A DNA stretch of 64,000 bases from Phycisphaerales bacterium. GTDB lineage: Bacteria > Planctomycetota > Phycisphaerae > Phycisphaerales > UBA1924. Shown here one piece after another: positions 51,432 to 60,769 of the stretch (positions are counted from its first letter, which is position 1; the number at the start of each line of letters is the position of its first letter). A program made the translations under genes and the position numbers. The notes below the pieces were generated by a model. The model was not told the origin of the DNA. It saw only the letters and a list, made by a program, of their open reading frames with translations, and did not search any database. The stretch lies in contig JASBRY010000009.1 of the NCBI GenBank assembly GCA_030149165.1, positions 1,240,001 to 1,304,000 on the forward strand. The letters are read 5' to 3'.

Positions 51432-53616
51432 CACGACCACTCCCAAGTTGATCCGCGCATACCACCGAGCACTCTTGCTGACCATGCTCGGATCGGTGCT
51501 GATGTTCTCCATCGCAGATCTCAGCCTGTCATTCTTTATCATCGGTTGTGTGGGGTCGCTTGTCGGATACTGGTACGCATCTCAAGGGCCGTCCACGATC
51601 TCACGAATGGCGATCAACTCACTGCTCGCCGTGGTCGTGGTGCTCGGGATCACCAATGCACTGAGAGGAAATTTTACAGTCAGCACATTCGCATTCTTCT
51701 CACTACTTCTGATGATCCTCAAGCTCTTCGATCTCCGCACACCAAGAGACCACGGCCAGATCCTTGTCCTCTCACTGGCATTGCTGATCGCCGCGGCCCT
51801 AACCTCAAACTCGATGCCCACCGGGATCGGCGTTTTTGTCATGGGATTCGTGTTCATCCGTTCGATGATGTACTTCCGAATCTACGCGCTCGCGTTCAAA
51901 CTACCAATCACTCCCATAGACAAGCCGCGAACCTTTACCGATCTGCGTTCCATTCAGACCGTAACAGGTTTCGTTTGTGCGATTGTTGCTCTGCTCATCT
52001 TCCTTGCGATGCCCCGATCTCTTGGATCGAGCACCCTTGGACAGTGGGGAGAAGTCGGGAACGAACTCACCACCGGTTTCGCTGATGATGTCCAACTCGG
52101 ACGCCCCGGCCGCATCACCACATCTTCCAAACCCGTCCTGCGTGTCTCCGTTTCCGACAGAAACGATCAGCCAATCGGATCAGAATCCTCCAGAGCAATT
52201 TATCTTCGAGGATCAGTTCTCACCCAATACGAATCAGGTCGCTGGGTATCCCACAAGGAGCAGAGCATACCGACAACATTCCGCACACGGATCGTCGAAC
52301 CCGATAGATCGATCCCGCTCGTTTCCGATATGTCACGAGCTCAGTGGACACAGGAATATCACATCACATTTGATCGACAAGATCAAAACTACGGCTATCT
52401 CTTCTCCCCTTGGAAACCACTCGAACTCAAAACACTCACATCACGAGCACGCGTAGGAATCGACGAAGAAACAAGAATGATCCTGCTTGCGAGCCAGCCA
52501 GTGGGTTCATACCGAGTACGCACCATCGACACAGAACTCATTCCATCCCGGCCCGACCAAACTGTTGCCCGCCCATTTGTCCCTCAATCCGGCGTCACTC
52601 CACAAATCAAGGAACTCGCAGTATCTGTTCTCACTAGAGCATCCATCGATCCGGATCCAAACACCAGGCCGAGAGCACAGGACATCCAAGCAGTTCGTGC
52701 ATTGGAGACTCACCTCAGAACACAGTTCAGCTACACCCTTGTTTCCGAGCCTGTTCCTTCAGACAAGGATGCAACAGAGTGGTTCCTCTTTGAACGAAAG
52801 CAAGGGCATTGTGAGTACTACGCCTCCGCGCTCACACTTCTCGCTCGATCAGTCGGCGTTCCCGCGAGAGTCATCACCGGATATGTCGCCGCCGAATACA
52901 ACGACGTGACTGGTACATACACCGTCCGCGAGTCGAATGCCCATGCGTGGGTCGAAGCAATGGTGGCGCCCAACTTCTGGCGTACCTTCGACGGCACACC
53001 CCAATCAGATTTCCACGAAATCCATGAACCCGAACCCACTCTCTTCCGCTCAATCGCCAAGATCTACGAAGCCGTGGAGCACGCCTGGATCACCGCCGTG
53101 ATTGGGTATGACTCTGACACACGCAGTGCCGTGTTCGGAGATATGGATCCGAATCTTGGACTCCAGAATGTCGCCAACACACTTCAGGAACGACTCGCTA
53201 CAGGTCGAACTCAGCTCATCCGAAAGGCACTGATTACCGCTGGATTGATCTTCTCAATCACCATGCTCGCAGGTCTGGCGATCATCCTCCTATTGAACCT
53301 CCCAGCAGCAACTGCAATCCGTAAAAGACTATTGATCTGGATCAAACTTCAACGATCCGCACCCACATCGACTGACGAACGCATCACCAATCAGCTGTCC
53401 AGAGCGGTTCATCACCGACTCGACACCCTCGGCATCCCTTGCCCGCAAGGCATACCACTCCGCTCACACATCGAAACCATCGAGATACAAGATCACCACC
53501 AAGAGTGGGGGGTGATCCCAGAAGCGACTTCGCTCCTCTACACACACAAATATGCACGATCCAGTGATGAACAATACATTGACCGTGCACAGTCTCTGAT
53601 CGATCAACTCCGATAA
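51424..53616 (+). CDS. Transglutaminase-like membrane protein (TgpA type)
   Basis: 730 residues. About six membrane helices at the N terminus (to about 200) resemble the DUF3488 region of TgpA. A periplasmic transglutaminase core has the catalytic triad: C463 in Q-G-H-C-E-Y-Y, H507 in N-A-H-A-W-V-E and D523 in F-D-G-T-P. Another helix (about 605-625) is followed by a cytoplasmic tail. The family is thought to cross-link or cut envelope proteins. It forms an overlapping pair with DUF58. Confidence 0.94.
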   Translation: MRDTTTPKLIRAYHRALLLTMLGSVLMFSIADLSLSFFIIGCVGSLVGYWYASQGPSTISRMAINSLLAVVVVLGITNALRGNFTVSTFAFFSLLLMILKLFDLRTPRDHGQILVLSLALLIAAALTSNSMPTGIGVFVMGFVFIRSMMYFRIYALAFKLPITPIDKPRTFTDLRSIQTVTGFVCAIVALLIFLAMPRSLGSSTLGQWGEVGNELTTGFADDVQLGRPGRITTSSKPVLRVSVSDRNDQPIGSESSRAIYLRGSVLTQYESGRWVSHKEQSIPTTFRTRIVEPDRSIPLVSDMSRAQWTQEYHITFDRQDQNYGYLFSPWKPLELKTLTSRARVGIDEETRMILLASQPVGSYRVRTIDTELIPSRPDQTVARPFVPQSGVTPQIKELAVSVLTRASIDPDPNTRPRAQDIQAVRALETHLRTQFSYTLVSEPVPSDKDATEWFLFERKQGHCEYYASALTLLARSVGVPARVITGYVAAEYNDVTGTYTVRESNAHAWVEAMVAPNFWRTFDGTPQSDFHEIHEPEPTLFRSIAKIYEAVEHAWITAVIGYDSDTRSAVFGDMDPNLGLQNVANTLQERLATGRTQLIRKALITAGLIFSITMLAGLAIILLLNLPAATAIRKRLLIWIKLQRSAPTSTDERITNQLSRAVHHRLDTLGIPCPQGIPLRSHIETIEIQDHHQEWGVIPEATSLLYTHKYARSSDEQYIDRAQSLIDQLR

Positions 53617-53708
53617 CCAACCCTCGATCCAAACATGTGAATTGGATCAACTGCACCGGACTTCTGCCCGATCCTCATTAATATCCAAAAAGAGAAATGA
53701 GGATACAC

Positions 53709-54569
53709 ATGCCCCCAAACCGCTCAAAAACAGACCGCTGGCGCCAATCGCTCGAAAAAATCAGATCGAGAGGCGGCGGACTTGAGTTCACCGTCAATCA
53801 TCCCGACGCGAGTGATGACCCATCGCACAAGAACCTCGTCTGGCGCGTCCGTTTGATGGATTACAACGATCAAGAGCTCGTGCTCGAGCATCCCGGCGCG
53901 ATGGGGCTCTCATTCCATATCGAAGAAAACACGCCGCTTATTGGGATCATGTCCGTTGGACAGAATCGCTGGATGTTCCACACCAAAGTCATCGGTGCAG
54001 CGACCTTCTCAGACCGTCAAGGTCCAACGAAAGTCCTCAAAGTCTCCATGCCTGACAAGGTTGAGCGTTGTATGCGTCGCAACTTCGATCGCACATCGAC
54101 CGCACAGGTCAATCTACCAACCGTCAATGTTTGGCCGCTCCTTAATCACGCCTCCGCGCGTCCGATCGAGATCGCCAACCGCATGATGATCCAGCAACTC
54201 CGAGAACAAGGATCCACAGCATCAGGGAGCTTTGACCCCCAGATGCTCCCTGAAGTCGGACCACGCTTTGAAGCCAAACTTGCCAACATCGGAGGTGGGG
54301 GAGTCGGACTCGTCGTGGACAAAGACAACCGCTCGAATCTCGACGCAGTCCAACAGTTCTGGCTCTCCATCAATCTGCTCCCGGCCGTCCCCGCACCGCT
54401 GGTTATGGTCGCTCGTATGGCTCACACCCACCTCGACTCACAGCAGAACACCTACGCCGGTCTCGCCTTCGACTTCTCACAATCAACCAACCACAAAGAG
54501 TTCGTCGTCCGCGAGATTGACACCTTCATCCGTCAGTCTCAAGCAACGCAGCAACGCAAGGCGGCATAA
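53709..54569 (+). CDS. PilZ-like c-di-GMP-binding protein (YcgR-type layout)
   Basis: 286 residues. An N-terminal beta-rich domain (about 20-115) resembles the YcgR flanking domain. The PilZ hallmarks follow: R-R-N-F-D-R (123-128, giving RxxxR) and N-I-G-G-G-G (193-198), the place of the (D/N)xSxxG motif but with Gly in place of Ser. About 65 residues separate the two motifs, more than usual. c-di-GMP binding is therefore likely but not certain. ATG at 53709 with GAGG upstream is preferred to 53697. It may link c-di-GMP levels to the pilus systems or motility. Confidence 0.75.
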   Translation: MPPNRSKTDRWRQSLEKIRSRGGGLEFTVNHPDASDDPSHKNLVWRVRLMDYNDQELVLEHPGAMGLSFHIEENTPLIGIMSVGQNRWMFHTKVIGAATFSDRQGPTKVLKVSMPDKVERCMRRNFDRTSTAQVNLPTVNVWPLLNHASARPIEIANRMMIQQLREQGSTASGSFDPQMLPEVGPRFEAKLANIGGGGVGLVVDKDNRSNLDAVQQFWLSINLLPAVPAPLVMVARMAHTHLDSQQNTYAGLAFDFSQSTNHKEFVVREIDTFIRQSQATQQRKAA

Positions 54570-54590
54570 AACGATTCACATACCCCACGA

Positions 54591-54616
54591 AAAAACCCGC
54601 TCGAAAGCGGGTTTTT
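54591..54616. terminator. Bidirectional rho-independent terminator
   Basis: An 11-pair stem (54591-54601 with 54606-54616) with loop CGAA has A-runs on one side and T-runs on the other. It lies between the PilZ-like gene (plus) and the convergent lipoprotein gene (minus) and can end both. Confidence 0.88.
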
Positions 54617-54642
54617 CAATATTGTTGATGCTAGTCGCAAGC

Positions 54643-55524
54643 TCAAGGACGATGGAAGCGTGGCTTCTCAGTGACGAACACCGTCGCATCACCGTTCTCT
54701 GAGTGCAGCGAGATCTCATTGGTCCCATCATTCCAAATGCCTGTCCACTTGCCACGATCAGGCATCGAGTGATCAACATACCCATACCGTGACTGGAACG
54801 AAGCGCTCCCTCGTGGAGCGGTCAGATCAAACACGCCTGAGTTGTCTGGAGAAGCGACGAGGTGCACATCACCCTTGCTGGTGTATGCCATGACTTCTTC
54901 GATTGGGTTCTCGCCAGAGCGGATCCAGATGTCCCCACCCTCAGTGAACTCATCGCCGTTGCGAAGTTCGATGCTCCCGCTCACGCCGGTCACCTTGATG
55001 GTCCCGTTGCTCGTGCTTACCCTCGCGCCATCGCAGCGAGGAATCGAGATCACCACATCAATCGGAGGCCGGAACCCCTCGATCGAAAGATCAGTGGGGC
55101 GGATCACAAGCGTCCCATATTGGTTCATCGACTCGTCGGTGACCACATAATCCGCCGTGAAATAGTCCCCAGTCGCGTCAAACTCGATCCCCTGCTTCGC
55201 CATGCGGAACCGGAGCCAGCGTTCCTTACGAACCCGGAACTCGACAAACGCCTTCTCATGCTTGGAATCCGATCGGATCTCGACATTCCCGCTCGGATTC
55301 TCAATATCCACGGCAGTGAACTGGCCGATGGTCATCGGAATACCATTGATTTCAACGCTGTGAGCAAGCTTTTTTGCTTGGATGCGTGCCTGGATGCCAC
55401 CCATCCGCTTGCGTTCCTTGCAGCCGCTGATTCCGGAGACCATGCAAGCCGACAACCCGGCACCGAGCACGATTGCCAATGCGCGTGAGCGGATGATCTG
55501 TGAGAAGTGTCGATTTGAATGCAT
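54643..55524 (-). CDS. Lipoprotein with DUF4097-like beta-strand repeats
   Basis: 293 residues. The signal peptide ends in lipobox S-G-I-S-G-C. The rest is beta-rich with repeated short strands, such as V-D-I-E-N-P-S-G-N-V-E-I, V-S-T-S-N-G-T-I-K-V-T-G-V-S-G-S-I-E-L and A-Y-T-S-K-G-D-V-H-L, the pattern of DUF4097-type beta-helix proteins. It is anchored at a membrane; function is unknown. ATG at 55524 is chosen because GGAG lies nine bases upstream and the signal peptide begins there; the frame extends far upstream without support. Confidence 0.82.
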   Translation of the reverse strand: MHSNRHFSQIIRSRALAIVLGAGLSACMVSGISGCKERKRMGGIQARIQAKKLAHSVEINGIPMTIGQFTAVDIENPSGNVEIRSDSKHEKAFVEFRVRKERWLRFRMAKQGIEFDATGDYFTADYVVTDESMNQYGTLVIRPTDLSIEGFRPPIDVVISIPRCDGARVSTSNGTIKVTGVSGSIELRNGDEFTEGGDIWIRSGENPIEEVMAYTSKGDVHLVASPDNSGVFDLTAPRGSASFQSRYGYVDHSMPDRGKWTGIWNDGTNEISLHSENGDATVFVTEKPRFHRP

Positions 55525-55942
55525 GATCCATACTCCAAAGGCCAGTCGTGACCAGTATTCTATGTTTTTGGGCCCGCATTGTTCGCCACGAGCACCAAAG
55601 AACTTGCTAAGATAGTCATAAGTCGTCAAGCCGGACACCCGACTCGACACAAACATACCCAAAACCGCCCGTTTGAGCCAATAAGGTCGGCCCAACCGGA
55701 TGTCTAAGAGATCATCGGCAACCAACACCGGTTCCGTTCAGTACAGATAGCGAACTCCACAACGCATTGCATTCAAGTTCATCCGAGAGTACCAAGTCAC
55801 GCCAAATCCCCATTCAATCGACAAATCCAGTGACCCGCTTCTGACCCTCCCGACACCCGACGAACCGATCGCACAAATACGCCCAGACGAGCCTCACCGC
55901 CGATAACCGGATGCTCCTCCATCCGCAGGCACGGAGCCGCTC
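55525..55942. other. Divergent intergenic region upstream of RNase Y
   Basis: A 418-base gap between the lipoprotein gene (minus) and rny (plus). No convincing coding frame is seen. A six-pair hairpin (55908-55913 with 55920-55925) lies just before the rny ribosome binding site. No promoter with both hexamers at standard spacing was found on either strand. Confidence 0.5.
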
Positions 55943-57553
55943 GTGGAACCAACAACCGCACTCCAGACCCTCTCCCAGTCATCGTCTGCCAGCACCCCAA
56001 CACTGATCGTGGTCGGGGCCGTCGCATTGATCATCGGTGCCATCGCCGGATTCTTCCTCGCGCCATTGCTCGCCTCCAAAAAACTCCAAGCAATCAAATC
56101 AGAAACCAATCAGCTCTCCAAGCGAGCCGAGGAAGACGCCAAGAACGCTGCCGAGAAGGTCCTCCTTGAAGCCGAGCGAAAGGCCCTCGAACGCAAGGAG
56201 GAAGCCGACAAGGAACTGGAAGCCGCACGAGCAGAGCTCCGCGAGTCCGAGCGTCGTCTCGCCAAACGCGAAGATCTTGTCGATCGTAAAGACGAGACCC
56301 TCGCGAGCAAAGAGCAGAGCCTCTCTGATCGAGCCGACAAGCTTGAATCCCGCAAAGTGAAACTCGATTCCCGCGAATCGGAGCTGTCAGATCTGCTCGA
56401 AAAACAACAGAAAGAACTCGAGCGCGTCTCCCAGCTCGATCGCTCACAAGCGAAAGAGATGCTCCTCGAACGCGTCGCCGACAACGCACGCAACGAGATG
56501 GGCAAAGTAACACGCGAAATCGTCGAAGAAGCCGAGGACGACGCGAAAGACCAAGCCCGCGAGATCCTCATCAACGCGATCCAGCGATACGCCAACGAGC
56601 ATGCCTCCGAAGCGACTGTCCGTACTGTCGCCATCCCATCTGATGATATGAAAGGTCGAATCATCGGCCGCGAAGGACGCAACATCCGCGCCTTCGAGAA
56701 AGCCACCGGCGCCGACATCATCGTCGATGACACCCCCGGAGTCATCGTCGTCTCCTGCTTCGATAAAGTCCGCCAAGCCGTCGCTGTCGAAGCCCTCGAA
56801 CGACTCATCTCTGACGGTCGAATGCACCCCTCTCGCATCGAAGAGGTCACCGAGAAAGTCCGCACCGAAATCGACGAGAAAGTCGTCAAAGCCGGAAAGG
56901 ACGCCGCACAGGAACTCAAACTCAAAGGCTTCCATCCCAAAGTCATCGAAGCGATGGGCAAGCTCTCCTACCGCACCTCCTACGGCCAGAATGTTCTCAA
57001 GCACTCCATCGAAGTCGCGTTCCTCTCCCAGATCATCGCCGACCAACTCGGACTCGATGGACGACTCGCACGGCGCGCCGGATTCCTCCACGACATTGGT
57101 AAAGCAATGGACCACGAAATGGAAGGCGGCCACCCCAAAATCGGAATGGACTTCGCTTCCCAGTACGGCGAGAAAGACGAAGCCGTCCTCAACGCCATCG
57201 GTGGACACCACGCCGACATCCCCGCAACAACCCTCTACACCCCAATCATCATGGCCGCCGACGCCGTCTCCGCCGCAAGACCAGGCGCCCGCCGCGAATC
57301 GATGGAACGCTACATCCAGCGCCTCCATGATCTCGAAGACATCGCCAAGGGACAACCAGGGGTAGTTGAAGCCTTTGCCGTCCAAGCGGGACGAGAGATC
57401 CGCGTCATGATCGACGCCGATCGAGTCTCCGACGACGAGGCGTACCTCGCCGCGCACGAAATCGCCAAACGAGTCTCCAACGAGATGACCTTCCCAGGCG
57501 AGATCAAAGTCACCGTCCTCCGAGAAACCCGAGCCATCGAACTCGCACGATAA
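55943..57553 (+). CDS. rny: Ribonuclease Y
   Basis: 536 residues, normal length. One membrane helix (about 20-42), a long charged coiled coil (about 48-205), a KH domain with G-R-I-I-G-R-E-G-R-N-I-R, and an HD domain with H-D in L-H-D-I-G-K. It is a membrane-bound endonuclease that starts mRNA decay. The GTG start follows GGAG by six bases. The amidohydrolase gene starts 18 bases after its stop. A small hairpin in the leader may regulate it. Confidence 0.96.
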   Translation: MEPTTALQTLSQSSSASTPTLIVVGAVALIIGAIAGFFLAPLLASKKLQAIKSETNQLSKRAEEDAKNAAEKVLLEAERKALERKEEADKELEAARAELRESERRLAKREDLVDRKDETLASKEQSLSDRADKLESRKVKLDSRESELSDLLEKQQKELERVSQLDRSQAKEMLLERVADNARNEMGKVTREIVEEAEDDAKDQAREILINAIQRYANEHASEATVRTVAIPSDDMKGRIIGREGRNIRAFEKATGADIIVDDTPGVIVVSCFDKVRQAVAVEALERLISDGRMHPSRIEEVTEKVRTEIDEKVVKAGKDAAQELKLKGFHPKVIEAMGKLSYRTSYGQNVLKHSIEVAFLSQIIADQLGLDGRLARRAGFLHDIGKAMDHEMEGGHPKIGMDFASQYGEKDEAVLNAIGGHHADIPATTLYTPIIMAADAVSAARPGARRESMERYIQRLHDLEDIAKGQPGVVEAFAVQAGREIRVMIDADRVSDDEAYLAAHEIAKRVSNEMTFPGEIKVTVLRETRAIELAR

Positions 57554-57571
57554 ACACACCAAGGAGACGAC

Positions 57572-58885
57572 ATGCGTCACGCCACTACACTCTTCGCCTT
57601 GACCGTCACGCTCCTTGTCTCAACAACCGCGATCGCCAAAACAACCCTCATACACTGCGGAACCCTCATCGCCGTCCCCGGTGAACCACCAAAGCAAATC
57701 CAGTCGATCCTCGTCATCGATAACACAATCGTTTCCGTGGTCGATGGATTCACCGATCCCGGCACCATCGACACCACCGACGAGTTCGAGTTCATCGACC
57801 TCTCAGACTACTTCGTCCTACCCGGCCTCATCGATTGCCACACCCATCTCACCGGACAGAACCTCCCATCTCACGAAAGCATCCGCAGAAAGATGCAAGA
57901 GACCCACGCCCACTCCGCGATCGACGGCGTCGCCAACGCAAAGAAAACAGTCGAAGCCGGATTCACTACCGTCCGCAATGTGGGTTCCCCAGGATCCGTC
58001 GCGATCGCCCTCCGAGATCGAATCAAATCGGGAGTCATCCCTGGACCGCGCATGTTCGTCTCCGGTCCAGCCGTCTCAGTCACCGGAGGCCACGGCGACG
58101 GCACAAACTCGCTCTCACCGCTCCTCCGCCCCGACCTCCCAGATCACCTCACCACAGCCGACGGCCCATCCGAAGCCCGCAAAGCTGTCCGTGCACGAAT
58201 CCGTGAAGGTGTCGACCTCATCAAAATCACCGCAACAGGTGGCGTCCTTTCCCCAACCGCTGCAGGTGTCGAGCAGCAGTTCTTTGACGACGAACTCGAG
58301 TCCATTGTCCAAGCCGCCAACATGATGGGTCGTAAAGTCGCCGCCCACGCGCACGGCACCGACGGCATCAATGCCGCACTCCGCGCCGGAGTCTCATCCA
58401 TCGAGCACGGCACCTACCTCGAAGATTCGTCCATCGAACTCTTCCTCGAAACCGGTGCCTACCTCGTCCCAACAATCCACGCCGGGAAGTTCGTTGAAGA
58501 CAAAGCCAAAATCGACGGTTATTTCCCCGAAGCAATCCGAGCCAAAGCCGCCGCAGTGGGACCCCTCATCCAAGACTCCTTCGGACGAGCCTACAAAGCC
58601 GGAGTCAACATCGCCTTTGGAACCGATGTCGGAGTCGGCGCCCATGGCACAAACGCCGAAGAGTTCATCTACATGAGCCAGGCAGGGATGACCAACGAAG
58701 ACTGCCTCATATCCGCGACCATCAACGCCGCGACACTCATCGGAGCCGAAAATCAGATCGGAACCATCGAAGAAGGCAAGCTCGCCGACATCATCGCAGT
58801 GGATTCAGACCCACTCAAGGACATCTCCGCGCTCCTCGATGTCCAGTTCGTCATGGCCAACGGCCAAACTATCACCACTCCCTGA
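57572..58885 (+). CDS. Exported metal-dependent amidohydrolase (Xaa-Pro/imidazolonepropionase-like)
   Basis: 437 residues. A signal peptide (to about A22) is followed by the amidohydrolase barrel with H90-T-H92 in G-L-I-D-C-H-T-H, K218 in D-L-I-K-I-T, H259, H279 and D352 in F-G-T-D-V-G. This is the binuclear metal site with bridging lysine of the peptidase M38/Sgx9260-type group, which often cleaves Xaa-Pro or acyl-amino-acid substrates. The substrate is not shown by sequence. An AAGGAG site precedes the ATG. Confidence 0.93.
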   Translation: MRHATTLFALTVTLLVSTTAIAKTTLIHCGTLIAVPGEPPKQIQSILVIDNTIVSVVDGFTDPGTIDTTDEFEFIDLSDYFVLPGLIDCHTHLTGQNLPSHESIRRKMQETHAHSAIDGVANAKKTVEAGFTTVRNVGSPGSVAIALRDRIKSGVIPGPRMFVSGPAVSVTGGHGDGTNSLSPLLRPDLPDHLTTADGPSEARKAVRARIREGVDLIKITATGGVLSPTAAGVEQQFFDDELESIVQAANMMGRKVAAHAHGTDGINAALRAGVSSIEHGTYLEDSSIELFLETGAYLVPTIHAGKFVEDKAKIDGYFPEAIRAKAAAVGPLIQDSFGRAYKAGVNIAFGTDVGVGAHGTNAEEFIYMSQAGMTNEDCLISATINAATLIGAENQIGTIEEGKLADIIAVDSDPLKDISALLDVQFVMANGQTITTP

Positions 58886-58968
58886 TCGAAAAACATCGTT
58901 TTTATTGGCATATCGCCATTTCTGATCCAAACTCATAGAAGCACACCAACTTCATGAGGGTTTTCGAT

Positions 58969-59769
58969 ATGTTCCGCACACCAATCGCAACAGCACTGCT
59001 GATCGCATCCGTATCCGCCGCAGATGTCGTCAGCTTTGAAGACTTCTCCGACACAACAGGACTCGTCCTCAACGGATCAGCCGCGACCGCTTCGACTTCC
59101 GATGGCGAAGTCATGAGACTCACACCATCCGCGAGCAATCAAGCAGGAAGTATCTTCTCAGACACACAAGTCGACGCGAGCGATTTCTCGTCCAAGTTCT
59201 CCTTCCGCATCTCAGACCCCGGCGGTTCAATCTTCGACGGCAACACCGAGAACGGCGCCGACGGATTCGTCTTCGTCGTCCAACCGATCGACAGCTCACT
59301 CGGAGGGGTCGGACAAGGAATCGGATACGCAGGAATCGGCACATCACTCGGCATCGAGTTCGACACTTGGCACAACTCCGCAAATAACGATCCAAGCCAA
59401 TCTCATGTCGGCATCAATCTCAACGGCTCAGTCAACCACAACTCCGGACTCCCATCCGCAGACATCACCGGCCCCGAACTCGACGATGGAGACCAGTGGT
59501 TCGCGTGGGTTGATTACGACGGGACAACACTCGAAGTCCGACTCTCTCAGATCGACTCGTATCCGGCAGAAGCACTCCTCTCGATGGAACTCGATCTCGA
59601 GTCGATCCTCGGACAGGAAACCGCGTATGTTGGATTCACCTCCGCAACCGGAGCCGCTTGGGCCAACCACGACATCCTGAGTTGGAGCTACACCGGATTC
59701 GTCCCAACTCCAAGCACCGCCGCATTTCTAACGCTTGCAGGAATCGCGACCTCTCGTCGTCGCCGCTGA
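58969..59769 (+). CDS. Secreted L-type lectin-like protein with PEP-CTERM-like tail
   Basis: 266 residues. Signal peptide, then a legume-lectin/concanavalin-like domain with A-D-G-F-V-F-V-V-Q, L-G-I-E-F-D-T-W-H-N and A-Y-V-G-F-T-S-A-T-G-A, and a C-terminal V-P-T-P-S-T-A-A, hydrophobic segment, R-R-R-R. In PEP-CTERM proteins such a tail is cut by an exosortase; here Glu is replaced by Thr. No exosortase is in the window. ATG at 58969 with GAGGG upstream is chosen over 58954. It converges with a second PEP-CTERM gene. Confidence 0.88.
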   Translation: MFRTPIATALLIASVSAADVVSFEDFSDTTGLVLNGSAATASTSDGEVMRLTPSASNQAGSIFSDTQVDASDFSSKFSFRISDPGGSIFDGNTENGADGFVFVVQPIDSSLGGVGQGIGYAGIGTSLGIEFDTWHNSANNDPSQSHVGINLNGSVNHNSGLPSADITGPELDDGDQWFAWVDYDGTTLEVRLSQIDSYPAEALLSMELDLESILGQETAYVGFTSATGAAWANHDILSWSYTGFVPTPSTAAFLTLAGIATSRRRR

Positions 59770-59780
59770 AAGTACTGTTG

Positions 59781-59819
59781 AATAAAAACACCCGGGTGTG
59801 CCTTGCAGCTACACCCGGG
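59781..59819 (-). terminator. Rho-independent terminator of the spondin-like gene
   Basis: A nine-pair stem (59791-59799 with 59811-59819) is followed on the minus strand by TGTTTTTATT. It lies between two convergent genes; the T-run is on the minus-strand side, so it mainly ends the minus-strand gene. Confidence 0.75.
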
Positions 59820-59846
59820 AGAGAGACGCAACAATCGTGATGCGTT

Positions 59847-60623
59847 TTATCGACGCCGGCGTACCGCGACGAGTCCGCCAAGTCCAAGCGCCAGTGCACT
59901 GCTCGGAGCGGGGACAACCTCAAACGAGATCTGATAGATCGCATCGTCCGCACCAAACTGACGATCAAACTCGTATCCCGCGCCTGTGGTCAGCCCGTTG
60001 AAGACATCCAGACCAGCAAAGTCAAAGCCGACCACGCCGTTCTCATCGATGTGGTCGCCGTTGGATGATCCTGCGAGGAACGCAGCACCAAACGCGCCAT
60101 CGACCTCAGATCCCGCATCCCAAACATCACGACCGAACTGCGTGATCGATGAGATGAGCAAGTTGCCGTCATTGTCAAGCAACTGGTACGCATCCGCATC
60201 GTCGTTCCCAATGAAGTAGTCATTGCTCGGAACGACCATCGATCCAAAGCTGAAATAGCGATTGATCGTCGGATCGATCATGAACACAGCACTACCAGTG
60301 CCCCCAGCAAGCAACGGCCCACCAGCGTCCGCGGCTACAGTCCCTAAGGTCGCAGTCGAATCAGCCGCTTCAAACGCCGGGAACCATGCCGATCCCGACC
60401 CGCCCTCAGCGATCGAGATAATCGCTTCACCAGCAGCTGCGCCGTTGTCAAACGAGTCGTAGGTACCGCCATGGAACCCAACTCGAAGCGGCGCAAACGC
60501 GACACTATTCGTCGGTGCCAAGTTCTCAACAGTGACCTGAATCTGGACAGGTCCCGCAATCGCTGGCATCCCCACAACCGCAAGCCCGCTCATTCCAACA
60601 ATCAAATTCGAAAGATTCAACAT
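59847..60623 (-). CDS. Secreted spondin-domain protein with PEP-CTERM-like tail
   Basis: 258 residues. A signal peptide is followed by a spondin_N-like domain (V-T-V-E-N-L-A-P-T, R-V-G-F-H-G-G-T-Y-D-S-F-D-N-G-A-A-A and I-A-E-G-G-S-G). The C terminus V-P-A-P-S-S-A-L-A, glycine-rich hydrophobic segment, then R-R-R-R, is PEP-CTERM-like. AGGAGG lies six bases before the ATG. It should be exported and sorted to the envelope, perhaps into extracellular matrix. Confidence 0.87.
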   Translation of the reverse strand: MLNLSNLIVGMSGLAVVGMPAIAGPVQIQVTVENLAPTNSVAFAPLRVGFHGGTYDSFDNGAAAGEAIISIAEGGSGSAWFPAFEAADSTATLGTVAADAGGPLLAGGTGSAVFMIDPTINRYFSFGSMVVPSNDYFIGNDDADAYQLLDNDGNLLISSITQFGRDVWDAGSEVDGAFGAAFLAGSSNGDHIDENGVVGFDFAGLDVFNGLTTGAGYEFDRQFGADDAIYQISFEVVPAPSSALALGLGGLVAVRRRR

Positions 60624-60769
60624 TCTAACCTCCTGTGATCAAACAGATCTTTTTCGCCGGGGAACATGCAGTCGAAGCGCGTGCAACAACCGCCGCGATG
60701 CGCCGGCGCGCATCACGCATCTATGAACCCCTCTTATGTCTTGAACTCCCACGAGAGAGTTGGTTGCGA

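Noticed and set aside
55797..56027. Minus-strand frame of 76 residues in the gap before rny
   Set aside because: It overlaps the rny start, is Arg-rich, and has no family match or ribosome binding site that I can see.
56444..57580. Long minus-strand frame of 378 residues opposite rny, and a second one at 56110-56961
   Set aside because: Both lie fully opposite the well-supported RNase Y gene and give low-complexity sequences rich in Asp/Gly/Val or Ser/Arg.
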